This document shows, piece after piece, positions 7,843 to 13,952 of a stretch of DNA of 48,526 nucleotides. How positions within the stretch are numbered: the stretch's first letter is position 1; the number at the start of each line of letters is the position of its first letter. Where the stretch lies: NCBI GenBank assembly GCA_031289425.1, contig JAITPM010000062.1, positions 1 through 48,526 of the forward strand. The letters run 5' to 3'. The translations under genes and the position numbers were made by a program. The DNA comes from Fusobacteriaceae bacterium. GTDB taxonomy: Bacteria; Fusobacteriota; Fusobacteriia; Fusobacteriales; Fusobacteriaceae. Below the pieces are notes generated by a model, which worked only from the letters and a program-made list of their open reading frames with translations, searched no databases and was not told where the DNA came from.

Positions 7843-7919
7843 GCACCTATAGCTCAATTGGATAGAGCATCTGGCTACGGACCAGAAGGTTATGGGTTCG
7901 ACTCCTATTGGGTGCGCCA
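7843..7919 (+). tRNA. tRNA-Arg (anticodon ACG)
   Basis: A 77-base tRNA. The acceptor GCACCTA pairs with TGGGTGC (one G-U), the anticodon stem TCTGG/CCAGA encloses CTACGGA with ACG as anticodon (A34 is normally deaminated to inosine), and CCA is encoded. It is third in the cluster, 41 bases after tRNA-Ser(GCT). Confidence 0.96.
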
Positions 7920-7985
7920 TTAGATCAATAAAATATGAGTGATACTTGGAATAATATTTTGGTGGTTTGGGTTTGGAAATAACGA

Positions 7986-8013
7986 TTGACTTTTTGTAGT
8001 ATTATGGTATAAT
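7986..8013 (+). promoter_or_regulatory. Promoter of infC-rpmI-rplT
   Basis: TTGACT (7986-7991), a 16-base spacer and a perfect TATAAT (8008-8013). The transcript would start near 8020 and carry a leader of about 180 bases before infC. Confidence 0.75.
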
Positions 8014-8052
8014 TATTAGATAGAATAAATGTGATTTTAAATATTGAAAGAA

Positions 8053-8178
8053 GAGACACCCTGTTTCTCACCTTATGGACGAACAGATATAGTTACATAG
8101 GGTTATAAAATTTTAAGTATAATATTGGTTAACTTATTATATTTGTATTGGTACAGGGTATTTTGAACCCTGTTTTTT
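8053..8178 (+). promoter_or_regulatory. L20-type leader with transcription attenuator
   Basis: A terminator hairpin, ACAGGGT (8153-8159) with ACCCTGT (8167-8173) followed by six T, ends just before the infC ribosome site. An identical ACCCTGT lies upstream at 8058-8064, in the loop of a small stem GAGA/TCTC (8053-8056 with 8066-8069). It can pair with 8153-8159 instead, as an antiterminator or long-range pseudoknot. In B. subtilis and E. coli, ribosomal protein L20 represses infC-rpmI-rplT through such alternative pairings. That mechanism is inferred here from layout and complementarity. Confidence 0.75.
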
Positions 8179-8202
8179 ATATATTCAATGGAGGTGTGTA
8201 TT

Positions 8203-8709
8203 ATTTCTGATAAGGTTAGAATTAATGACAAAATTAAAGGAAAAGAGTTTAGAGTAATTTCTTCTACAGGTGAGCAATTGGGCATAATGGAACCTGGAGC
8301 TGCTCTAGAATTGGCAAGAGAACAAGGATATGATTTGGTAGAAATAGCTCCCAGTGCAGTTCCACCTGTATGTAAAATTATGGACTTTGGTAAATACAAA
8401 TATGAACAGACAAGAAAAGCTAAGGAAGCTAAAAAAAATCAAAAACAAATTGTTGTTAAAGAAGTCAAAGTAACCGCAAGAATTGATACTCATGATCTGG
8501 ATACAAAAGTTGGTCAAATTGAAAAATTTTTGGCCAAGGAAAATAAAGTGAAAGTTACATTGATGCTATTTGGACGGGAAAGAATGCATGCTAGTTTGGG
8601 TGAACAGACACTTGAAGAAATAGCAGGAAAGTTTCAAGAAATAGCAGATATTGATAAAAAATATAATGAAAAGCAAAAATATCTCATGCTTACACCCAAA
8701 AAAGTATAG
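8203..8709 (+). CDS. infC: Translation initiation factor IF-3 (AUU start)
   Basis: IF3 binds the 30S subunit, keeps it apart from 50S and checks the start codon and initiator tRNA. The sequence runs ISDKVRINDKI..., with family blocks VRLIS-like FRVISSTGEQLGIM, DLVEIAP, PPVCKIMDFGKYKYEQ and the C-terminal KVKVTLMFGRE-like region. The ribosome site GGAGG (8190-8194) overlaps the only in-frame ATG (8188) and a GTG (8194), so neither can be used with it. ATT at 8203 (8 bases away) or 8200 (5 bases) is correctly spaced. AUU starts are the hallmark of infC autoregulation in E. coli. From 8203 the product is 168 residues. The next gene, rpmI, begins 30 bases after the stop. Confidence 0.92.
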   Translation: MSDKVRINDKIKGKEFRVISSTGEQLGIMEPGAALELAREQGYDLVEIAPSAVPPVCKIMDFGKYKYEQTRKAKEAKKNQKQIVVKEVKVTARIDTHDLDTKVGQIEKFLAKENKVKVTLMLFGRERMHASLGEQTLEEIAGKFQEIADIDKKYNEKQKYLMLTPKKV

Positions 8710-8738
8710 TCAAAATTATTTATTAGGAGGAAATTATT

Positions 8739-8945
8739 ATGCCAAAAATGAAGACTCATAGAGGAGCCAAAAAGAGAATTAAAGTAACAGGAAGCGGTAA
8801 GTTTGTAATTAAACATTCTGGAAAATCTCATATTTTGACAAAGAAAGACAGAAAGAGAAAGAATCATTTGAGAAAAGATGCTGTAGTTGATGTAACATTG
8901 AAAAACCATATGAAAGGGTTATTACCATATGGAGAAGGAAGATAA
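8739..8945 (+). CDS. rpmI: 50S ribosomal protein L35
   Basis: A 68-residue basic protein of the large ribosomal subunit. It begins MPKMKTHRGAKKRIKVTGSGK and continues with HILTKKDRKRKNHLRK, both L35 signatures. The start ATG 8739 has an AGGAGG site. It is the middle gene of infC-rpmI-rplT, with gaps of 29 and 22 bases, and should be controlled by the same leader. Confidence 0.97.
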   Translation: MPKMKTHRGAKKRIKVTGSGKFVIKHSGKSHILTKKDRKRKNHLRKDAVVDVTLKNHMKGLLPYGEGR

Positions 8946-8967
8946 TTATATTTAGGAGGTAATTAAC

Positions 8968-9318
8968 GTGAGAGTTAAGACTGGTATCGTCAGAAGAAGA
9001 AAGCATAAAAAGATTTTAAAGGCAGCAAAAGGGTTTAGAGGGGCATCAGGTGACGTTATAAAGCAAGCTAAGCAAGCTACAATGAGAGCTATGGCTTATT
9101 CTACAAGAGATAGGAAAGTAAACAAGAGAAAAATGAGGCAATTATGGATAATAAGAATAAATACAGCTGCTAGAATAAATGGAATTTCTTATTCTTCATT
9201 TATAAATGGATTAAAAAAAGCTGGAATTATTTTAGACAGAAAAGTTTTAGCAGATATAGCTTTAAATAATGCAGCTGAATTTGCAAAATTGGTAGATAAT
9301 GCAAAATCTGCTTTATAA
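8968..9318 (+). CDS. rplT: 50S ribosomal protein L20
   Basis: A 116-residue protein needed early in 50S assembly. It starts at GTG 8968 after TTAGGAGGT and reads [20 protein letters not shown], with the later [20 protein letters not shown] block, as in L20 proteins. In other bacteria L20 also binds its own mRNA leader to repress the operon; the leader at 8053-8178 has the expected alternative pairings. A terminator follows at 9343-9375. Confidence 0.97.
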   Translation: MRVKTGIVRRRKHKKILKAAKGFRGASGDVIKQAKQATMRAMAYSTRDRKVNKRKMRQLWIIRINTAARINGISYSSFINGLKKAGIILDRKVLADIALNNAAEFAKLVDNAKSAL

Positions 9319-9342
9319 ACTATGATAATATCATTAAATTAG

Positions 9343-9375
9343 ACACTTCTTATGAAATACTAGGGAAGTGTTTTT
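9343..9375 (+). terminator. Rho-independent terminator of infC-rpmI-rplT
   Basis: ACACTTC (9343-9349) pairs with GAAGTGT (9365-9371), followed by a T run to 9375. Confidence 0.85.
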
Positions 9376-9403
9376 GTATTTTTTATATAAAATAATATAA
9401 TAA

Positions 9404-9487
9404 TATAAAAAAATCTAAAAAAACATAAAAAAAACATAAAAAAATTAAAGAATATAAAATAAAAAAAATAATAATAAAAATAAAATG
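9404..9487. repeat. Low-complexity A tract upstream of the glucosaminidase gene
   Basis: About 85 bases of almost only A and T on this strand, with repeated units of the form ACATAAAAAAA (poly-A runs of 7-8). No gene is visible from 9319 to 9593 other than the terminator and promoter. The tract ends about 45 bases before the -35 of the next gene. Confidence 0.7.
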
Positions 9488-9529
9488 CTGATTTATATTA
9501 TTTTTGAACGGGCAAGATTAAATAAAATT

Positions 9530-9557
9530 TTGAGTTTTGTGTATTTTATGCTATAAT
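9530..9557 (+). promoter_or_regulatory. Promoter of the glucosaminidase gene
   Basis: TTGAGT (9530-9535), a 16-base spacer and TATAAT (9552-9557). The start codon at 9594 is about 30 bases past the expected start of transcription. Confidence 0.7.
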
Positions 9558-9593
9558 ATAAAAATAAATATAAGATTTATAAAAGGAGAGGAT

Positions 9594-10976
9594 ATGAGAA
9601 AAAACATACTATTGATTTTATTTATAATCATTAATATTATAACGTTGTCTGAAAATTATAATATTAATGATGAAAATAAATCGAATTATATGATTTTTTA
9701 TTCAAAAATAGAGAATGATATTAAGAATAAAGAAAAATCAGAAAAAAATCAAAACGAGAAAATAGAAAAAAATGACAAGACTATAAAAATAACAACGAAT
9801 AAACAGGTTCCAAGCATGGAATATAGAACTTTTTATTCTAAAATAAAGGCAACTATTGAAAAAGAAAAAAAACCTTTAGATAATGGTAAAAATGAAGAAA
9901 CTAAAAAAGTATCAAAAAAAGAAAAAAATGAAAAAGAAAAAATAGAAACAGTAAAAACAGAAAAAATAAAAATAGAAGAAATAAAAACAGAAGAAACAAA
10001 AATAGAAAGAGTAAAAATAGAAAAAGTAAAAACAGAAAAAGAAGAAAAAACAGAATTAGTTAAAAAAATAGTTGAAGGTGTATTAATAAGAAAGACAGAA
10101 GGAGAAAAACCGGAATCATTTAATGAAAGATACGAAAATGTAATGGTAAAAGCAGAAAAAAATAGAATTGAAAAAGTAAATAGAAAAACAATTGAAACAA
10201 AAATTGAAACAAAAGCAAAAACTGAAAAGAAGGCATCATATGCCTATACACCAAAGGGAAAAAATGATAAACTTATAGATGGAATAATAAGAGATATTTT
10301 ACCAAAAAAAGCACCAGATAAAAAACTACCTAAGAAATTTATGAAAGATACTCAAAAATTTGCATATAATATTGTAAATGTCAGAGATTTGAAGAATATA
10401 AAAGGAAAAGAAAAAAAGGAAGCTTTTATACAAACTTTGGTTCCAATAATTGATGAAATACATAGTGACATAAGGAAAAATAAAACTAGAGTAGAGAAAA
10501 TTGTTAAAAATGGAATTAAAAATGATAAAGAAGAAAAATTTATGGAAGAAATGTTTTCAAGATATAATGTTACTACAAAAAAATCGGAAGAATTATTGGA
10601 TAAAATGATAATAGTACCAACTTCCCTTGTCTTGGCTCAGGCTTCTCTAGAAAGCGGATGGGGAACTTCACAGGTTGCAGTAGGAGCGAATAATTTATTC
10701 GGAATGAAGTCTTTTGCTAAAGATCAAAGCAGTTATAAGGTTGATAAAAATACTCACTACAAAAGGTACGCATCAATTAAAGCTTCTGTTAATGATTATA
10801 TGTTAACTCTGGCAAGACATAGAGCCTATATCAAATTAAGAAAAGGGATAGAAAAAGGAGAGGATTCATTGGAGCTAGTAAAACATCTCAATAATTACTC
10901 TGAACTCAGGGCTGAATATGGTAAAAAGGTTAGAATCATAATAAAAGTTAACAATCTTTCTGAGTATGATGCATAG
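9594..10976 (+). CDS. Secreted glucosaminidase-domain protein (Bax-like) with Lys/Glu repeats
   Basis: A 460-residue exported protein, probably cutting peptidoglycan glycan strands. Residues 1-19 form a signal peptide (MRKN, then a hydrophobic stretch). Residues 20-240 are a very charged linker. Within it, residues 120-149 are six tandem five-residue repeats of the form [VIT]K[TI]E[KER], and FYSKI occurs twice (about 35 and 80). Residues 335-460 are a glucosaminidase domain of the Bax/FlgJ type, with the catalytic glutamate in LAQASLESGWGTSQ (E353) and NNLFGMK. ATG 9594 is chosen over the upstream 9537 start because AGGAGAGG precedes it directly. The target could be the organism's own wall; its trigger is unknown. 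Confidence 0.87.
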   Translation: MRKNILLILFIIINIITLSENYNINDENKSNYMIFYSKIENDIKNKEKSEKNQNEKIEKNDKTIKITTNKQVPSMEYRTFYSKIKATIEKEKKPLDNGKNEETKKVSKKEKNEKEKIETVKTEKIKIEEIKTEETKIERVKIEKVKTEKEEKTELVKKIVEGVLIRKTEGEKPESFNERYENVMVKAEKNRIEKVNRKTIETKIETKAKTEKKASYAYTPKGKNDKLIDGIIRDILPKKAPDKKLPKKFMKDTQKFAYNIVNVRDLKNIKGKEKKEAFIQTLVPIIDEIHSDIRKNKTRVEKIVKNGIKNDKEEKFMEEMFSRYNVTTKKSEELLDKMIIVPTSLVLAQASLESGWGTSQVAVGANNLFGMKSFAKDQSSYKVDKNTHYKRYASIKASVNDYMLTLARHRAYIKLRKGIEKGEDSLELVKHLNNYSELRAEYGKKVRIIIKVNNLSEYDA

Positions 10977-11039
10977 ATTTTAAATACTTTGAAGTTAAAA
11001 ATAATTGCATATTTAAGCATGTTTTATGAAAAATTTTGC

Positions 11040-11066
11040 TTGACTAAAATTGGAAAGTGTTATAAA
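11040..11066 (+). promoter_or_regulatory. Probable promoter of the ferredoxin gene
   Basis: TTGACT (11040-11045) and TATAAA (11061-11066) with a short 15-base spacer. Placed about 45 bases before the ferredoxin start. Confidence 0.4.
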
Positions 11067-11112
11067 CTAAGATACTTAACTTTAATGTTTAATTTTTATT
11101 TAGGAGGTAAAA

Positions 11113-11283
11113 ATGCACGTAATAGACAAAGATGCTTGTATTGGATGTGGTGCTTGTGAAGGTACTTGTCCTACAGGAGCGATAGCTGCTACTGATGATG
11201 GAAAATACGGAATAAGCGACGCTTGCGTTGATTGTGGAGCATGTGCTGGCGGATGCCCAGTATCTGCAATTTCAGCTGATTAA
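11113..11283 (+). CDS. 2[4Fe-4S] ferredoxin
   Basis: A 56-residue clostridial-type ferredoxin, a low-potential electron carrier for fermentation enzymes such as pyruvate:ferredoxin oxidoreductase. Both cluster motifs are intact: CIGCGACEGTCP at about residues 9-20 and CVDCGACAGGCP at 38-49, related by the internal duplication usual in the family. The start ATG at 11113 follows TTTAGGAGGT. It is a single-gene unit: a promoter-like pair lies upstream and a 10-bp terminator at 11302-11332 separates it from the next gene. Confidence 0.96.
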   Translation: MHVIDKDACIGCGACEGTCPTGAIAATDDGKYGISDACVDCGACAGGCPVSAISAD

Positions 11284-11301
11284 TAACAAGCAGGATACAG
11301 G

Positions 11302-11332
11302 AGGAGCTAATATACAAAATTGGCTCCTTTTT
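11302..11332 (+). terminator. Rho-independent terminator of the ferredoxin gene
   Basis: AGGAGCTAAT (11302-11311) pairs with ATTGGCTCCT (11319-11328), one T-G pair, 7-base loop, then a T run. Confidence 0.85.
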
Positions 11333-11353
11333 ATATAGAGGAGAGCGAAACTT

Positions 11354-12079
11354 ATGTTTATAGATAGAAAAAATTACTTAGTACTGGACGAATTTGCAAA
11401 ATTTGGAATAATGACCATTTTTACTGATAAAACTTTTGGAGATGCTACTGCTAAATCAAAAGATGAAGTATTAAAGAGGTTAAATATTAAAAATAAACAA
11501 ATTGTTTCGGGACATCAAACTCACAGTGAAAACATAAGAGTTATATCTGCTGATAGTGATGGAAAGGATTATTTCGAAAACACGGATGGGTTTATAACAG
11601 ATATGAGAAATATAATCCTTTATGCAAAATATGGTGATTGCCTTCCAATATTTTTACTTGATACTCAGAAAATGGTAATAGGAGTACTGCATTCCGGGTG
11701 GAAAGGAACCTTTGCAGAAATAGGAATTAAAGGAATTGACCTTATGGGAAAAAATTATGGATCTTTAAAAGAAGATATTTTAATCGGGTTTGGTGTTGGA
11801 ATAAGTTGGGAAAAATATGAAGTGTCAATAGATTTTTATGAAAAATTTTCTGATAAATTTGAAAAGTCTATTATAGATGAATCTTTTATTTTTTTAAAAG
11901 AAAAAATATATTTTGATAATCAGAAATTTAATCGTTTGAATTTTTTAAAAAACGGAATATCAGATAATAATATTATCACGAATGATTTATGCACTTATAG
12001 GGATAAAAGATTTTTTTCTTATAGGCGTGAAAGAAATATTCCAGGGAGAAATGCTGGGATTATTTATATAAAACAATAG
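11354..12079 (+). CDS. pgeF: Laccase-domain purine nucleoside phosphorylase (PgeF/YfiH family)
   Basis: A 241-residue protein of the former DUF152 family, now linked to purine nucleoside phosphorolysis or deamination and, in E. coli PgeF (YfiH), to peptidoglycan amino acid editing. The metal-site residues are all present: QTH (H57), GDC (C96) and LHSGWKGT (H113). The later IGVGI-like segment and the C-terminal DLCTYRD and FFSYRRER blocks also match. It starts at ATG 11354 with a GAGGAGAG site, after the ferredoxin terminator. The stop is followed by convergent transcription from the S24 repressor gene. The family is certain; the physiological substrate is not. Confidence 0.9.
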   Translation: MFIDRKNYLVLDEFAKFGIMTIFTDKTFGDATAKSKDEVLKRLNIKNKQIVSGHQTHSENIRVISADSDGKDYFENTDGFITDMRNIILYAKYGDCLPIFLLDTQKMVIGVLHSGWKGTFAEIGIKGIDLMGKNYGSLKEDILIGFGVGISWEKYEVSIDFYEKFSDKFEKSIIDESFIFLKEKIYFDNQKFNRLNFLKNGISDNNIITNDLCTYRDKRFFSYRRERNIPGRNAGIIYIKQ

Positions 12080-12095
12080 AAAATATTTTGAGATT

Positions 12096-12153
12096 TTGGC
12101 TTCAATTCAATTATTCATATATTATGATATGTGAGAGGCTGAAATGAAGCCAA
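12096..12153. repeat. Inverted repeat between convergent genes
   Basis: TTGGCTTCA (12096-12104) and TGAAGCCAA (12145-12153) form a 9-bp stem around a 40-base loop. A second inverted repeat, TCTAAATAT (12174-12182) with ATATTTAGA (12238-12246), follows before the S24 gene end. They may act as terminators, or be remnants of an element. Confidence 0.5.
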
Positions 12154-12256
12154 TTTAAATATTTTCTAAAATATCTAAATATACGGTATACAAAATATTG
12201 CGGGGTATACGAGTTTTAATACAGAACATTTGATAAAATATTTAGAAACAAAAATA

Positions 12257-12967
12257 TTATGCAATATCGTTTATAACTTTTATAACACGACCGACTACTT
12301 TAAAATTTTCGCCAGGGCCAATATAGATAGGGTTATAATTTGGATTATCACTAATTAATGCGACATAATTAGTAGTAACTTTTAATCTTTTTACGAATGC
12401 ATCATCATTCAAGACAAATGCACCTATTTCGTCATTATTTATTTCTTGACATTGTCTGCAAAGAATCAGGGAAGAATTTTTGATGGTTGGTTCCATGGAA
12501 TCTCCATTTACTCTGACAGCAAATAAATTTTCTATGTTTTTCATGCCGGGAATTGATATATATTCTGTTGGTTCTTCTTCTGCCAAGGCTCCCAATCCGG
12601 CACTTATCCTAGGGAAAACAGGAATAAGGTGTTCAAGATGTCCAGTTTCTGAAAATTTTGAAAGATTTTTTTCTTTTAGAGCATTTTCAAGTACTTTTAT
12701 TTTCTTATTAAGCATGTCTATTTTCTTTAGTACGATATTTGGGGTTCTTTCTACAGCTGCTAAATATTTGAATTCCTCAGCTGATATTGTATCTAGCTTA
12801 AGTGTAATAACCATTTTATCTAAAACTTCTTCACTAGGTGGATTTTTTACTTCACCTCTTTCGATATTATTGTAATACGGTTGAGTTATTCCAATTTCTT
12901 TGGCAAATTTATTTTGCGTGTAACCTAATTGTTCTCTTTTATTTTTTAAAAAAGTTAGAAAATTCAT
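12257..12967 (-). CDS. XRE-type repressor with S24 (LexA/CI-like) self-cleavage domain
   Basis: A 236-residue transcription repressor. Residues 5-60 are an HTH_3 domain (LGYTQNKFAKEIGITQPYYNNIERG). Residues 80-105 are a likely coiled-coil linker, and residues 118-236 are a peptidase S24 domain. The Ser/Lys dyad is visible: S157 in GDSMEPT and K193 in FVKRLK. An Ala-Gly pair at 123-124 lies 34 residues before S157, matching the LexA cleavage geometry. RecA-stimulated self-cleavage after DNA damage is therefore plausible. The ATG at 12967 has GGAGGTGA just upstream, and its promoter is at 12991-13019. No phage genes surround it. Confidence 0.9.
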   Translation of the reverse strand: MNFLTFLKNKREQLGYTQNKFAKEIGITQPYYNNIERGEVKNPPSEEVLDKMVITLKLDTISAEEFKYLAAVERTPNIVLKKIDMLNKKIKVLENALKEKNLSKFSETGHLEHLIPVFPRISAGLGALAEEEPTEYISIPGMKNIENLFAVRVNGDSMEPTIKNSSLILCRQCQEINNDEIGAFVLNDDAFVKRLKVTTNYVALISDNPNYNPIYIGPGENFKVVGRVIKVINDIA

Positions 12968-12990
12968 AAGTCACCTCCTATATATAAATA

Positions 12991-13019
12991 TATATAACAT
13001 ATTTTTTGAAAATTTGCAA
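12991..13019 (-). promoter_or_regulatory. Promoter of the S24 repressor gene
   Basis: On the minus strand TTGCAA (13019-13014), a 17-base spacer and TATATA (12996-12991). The start codon at 12967 is close, leaving a leader of about 15-20 bases. Confidence 0.55.
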
Positions 13020-13056
13020 GGTTTTTTTATTTTAATTTTTATCTGATAGTGCTAAT

Positions 13057-13092
13057 AAAAAAAGCATTTATAAACAAATGTTATAAATGCTT
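13057..13092 (-). terminator. Minus-strand terminator without an obvious gene
   Basis: AAGCATTTATAA (13062-13073) pairs perfectly with TTATAAATGCTT (13081-13092) around a 7-base loop. On the minus strand it is followed by seven T. No minus-strand gene ends here, so a small RNA from 13093-13345 is possible. Confidence 0.55.
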
Positions 13093-13222
13093 AAAAATAT
13101 ATATGGTAATAAAATTATTTTATTTGTTTTTATATTTTAGATATAAAATTTATATGGAGGTTCCTAATTGCATAATGTTTTGTAATCATAAAAATATAAT
13201 TATGCTAATAATAAATTATATC

Positions 13223-13308
13223 TTGACATATCAATCTACAGAGTATAGAATTTAAGAAGATTATTTCTGCGAACAACTATTGAAAGAATTTGTTTTTGGT
13301 GTTATAAT
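13223..13308 (+). promoter_or_regulatory. Two tandem promoters of the small ORF / DUF2335 unit
   Basis: P1: TTGACA (13223-13228), 17 bases, TAGAAT (13246-13251). P2: TTGAAA (13280-13285), 17 bases, TATAAT (13303-13308) with a TG extension. P2 starts about 30 bases before the ATG at 13347. Confidence 0.7.
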
Positions 13309-13346
13309 ATAATTAGACAAAAAATTTGAAAAAGGGGAGGGGTACA

Positions 13347-13526
13347 ATGGAAAAATTGAAGAAGATAGTTATTGGTATGGGTGGATTGTGTGCGTTTGGG
13401 AACATGTTTATAAATGGATTGCCAGATAATAGAGTAGATACAATAGAAAGTTCTTGGAAAAAAGTAGGAGAGTATCTACAGGGGGCTATAGACAGTTATG
13501 AGCAAGCTCAAAAAACAAAAGGATAG
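13347..13526 (+). CDS. Small protein of unknown function (59 aa)
   Basis: A 59-residue protein with an N-terminal hydrophobic stretch (about residues 5-24, glycine rich) and a charged amphipathic C-terminal half (SSWKKVGEYLQGAIDSYEQAQ). I do not recognise it. The start ATG 13347 is preceded by a very strong GGGGAGGGG site; the TTG at 13326 would lie before it and is not needed. It ends in a TAG at 13524-13526. The downstream DUF2335 frame is the same frame and stays open from that stop onward, so the two could be one broken or readthrough gene or two coupled genes. Confidence 0.65.
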   Translation: MEKLKKIVIGMGGLCAFGNMFINGLPDNRVDTIESSWKKVGEYLQGAIDSYEQAQKTKG

Positions 13527-13556
13527 AGAAAGTCCGAAAATAAAGAAAACTTAATC

Positions 13557-13916
13557 ATGACTTCTGTGGAAAGACAAGAGAGCTTTAGTGGGCCATTACC
13601 TCATCCGGGTATACTAAAAATGTATGAAGATATAATTCCGGGATCGGCAGATCGGCTCATGTCTATGGCAGAAAATAATCAGCGTTTACAAGCTGATGTT
13701 ATTAATAGAGAGCAACGCCATAATAACCGCTATTATTTTATTGGGTTATGTTTTGCTTTTATCTTAGCTCTCATTGGAATATGTGGAAGCATCGTTCTTT
13801 TTTATAATGGTAAAACAAAAGAGGGAACAGCCGTACTTGGAGGGACTTTATCTACTATAATAGGATCTTTCATATATGGAAATAAAAGAAACAATAAAAA
13901 AGAAAACAAACAATAA
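13557..13916 (+). CDS. DUF2335 family membrane protein
   Basis: A 119-residue protein matching DUF2335: ESFSGPLPHPGILKMYEDIIPGSADRLMSMAE (given here as family blocks SGPLPHP at 11-17 and IPGSADRLMSMAE at 27-39), an HR-containing helix, and two membrane segments at about 59-84 and 91-108. Both the N terminus and the C terminus should face the cytosol. The family's function is unknown. No ribosome site precedes the ATG at 13557, and DUF2335 proteins often have a longer N terminus. The frame is open back to the TAG that ends the 59-residue ORF. A perfect 10-bp terminator follows. Confidence 0.75.
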   Translation: MTSVERQESFSGPLPHPGILKMYEDIIPGSADRLMSMAENNQRLQADVINREQRHNNRYYFIGLCFAFILALIGICGSIVLFYNGKTKEGTAVLGGTLSTIIGSFIYGNKRNNKKENKQ

Positions 13917-13942
13917 AGCCTCTAAGTAAATAGAGGCTTTTT
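13915..13942. terminator. Bidirectional terminator between DUF2335 and traX-like genes
   Basis: AAAGCCTCTA (13915-13924) pairs with TAGAGGCTTT (13931-13940) around a 6-base loop, with T on the plus side and A (T on minus) on the other. It serves both convergent genes. Confidence 0.9.
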
Positions 13943-13952
13943 ATAAATTATT

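Larger units (their letters stand above)
12968..13346. other. Intergenic region between the S24 repressor and the small ORF
   Basis: It contains the minus-strand repressor promoter (12991-13019), a minus-oriented terminator hairpin (13057-13092) and two plus-strand promoters (13223-13251, 13280-13308). The -35 of the first plus promoter lies in a near-palindrome, TTGACATATCAA. An AT-rich frame (13154-13255) could encode a 26-33 residue hydrophobic peptide, but it lacks a well-placed ribosome site, so I do not call it. Confidence 0.55.

Noticed and set aside
7554-7923. Two open frames across the tRNA cluster
   Set aside because: They overlap three well-formed tRNA genes and are chance frames.
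8188-8190. ATG 8188 as start of infC
   Set aside because: It overlaps the GGAGG ribosome site and would add five residues not seen in IF3 proteins.
12480-12875. 131-residue open frame opposite the S24 repressor gene
   Set aside because: It is an antisense shadow of a clear repressor gene and has no ribosome site.
13049-13255. 68-residue open frame in the intergenic region before the small ORF
   Set aside because: AT-rich, no ribosome site for the early starts, overlaps the minus-strand terminator and both regulatory elements; only the short 3' part was kept as a speculative peptide.
12257-13916. Prophage or integrated element
   Set aside because: A repressor is present, but no integrase, structural, lysis or attachment-site repeats are visible.
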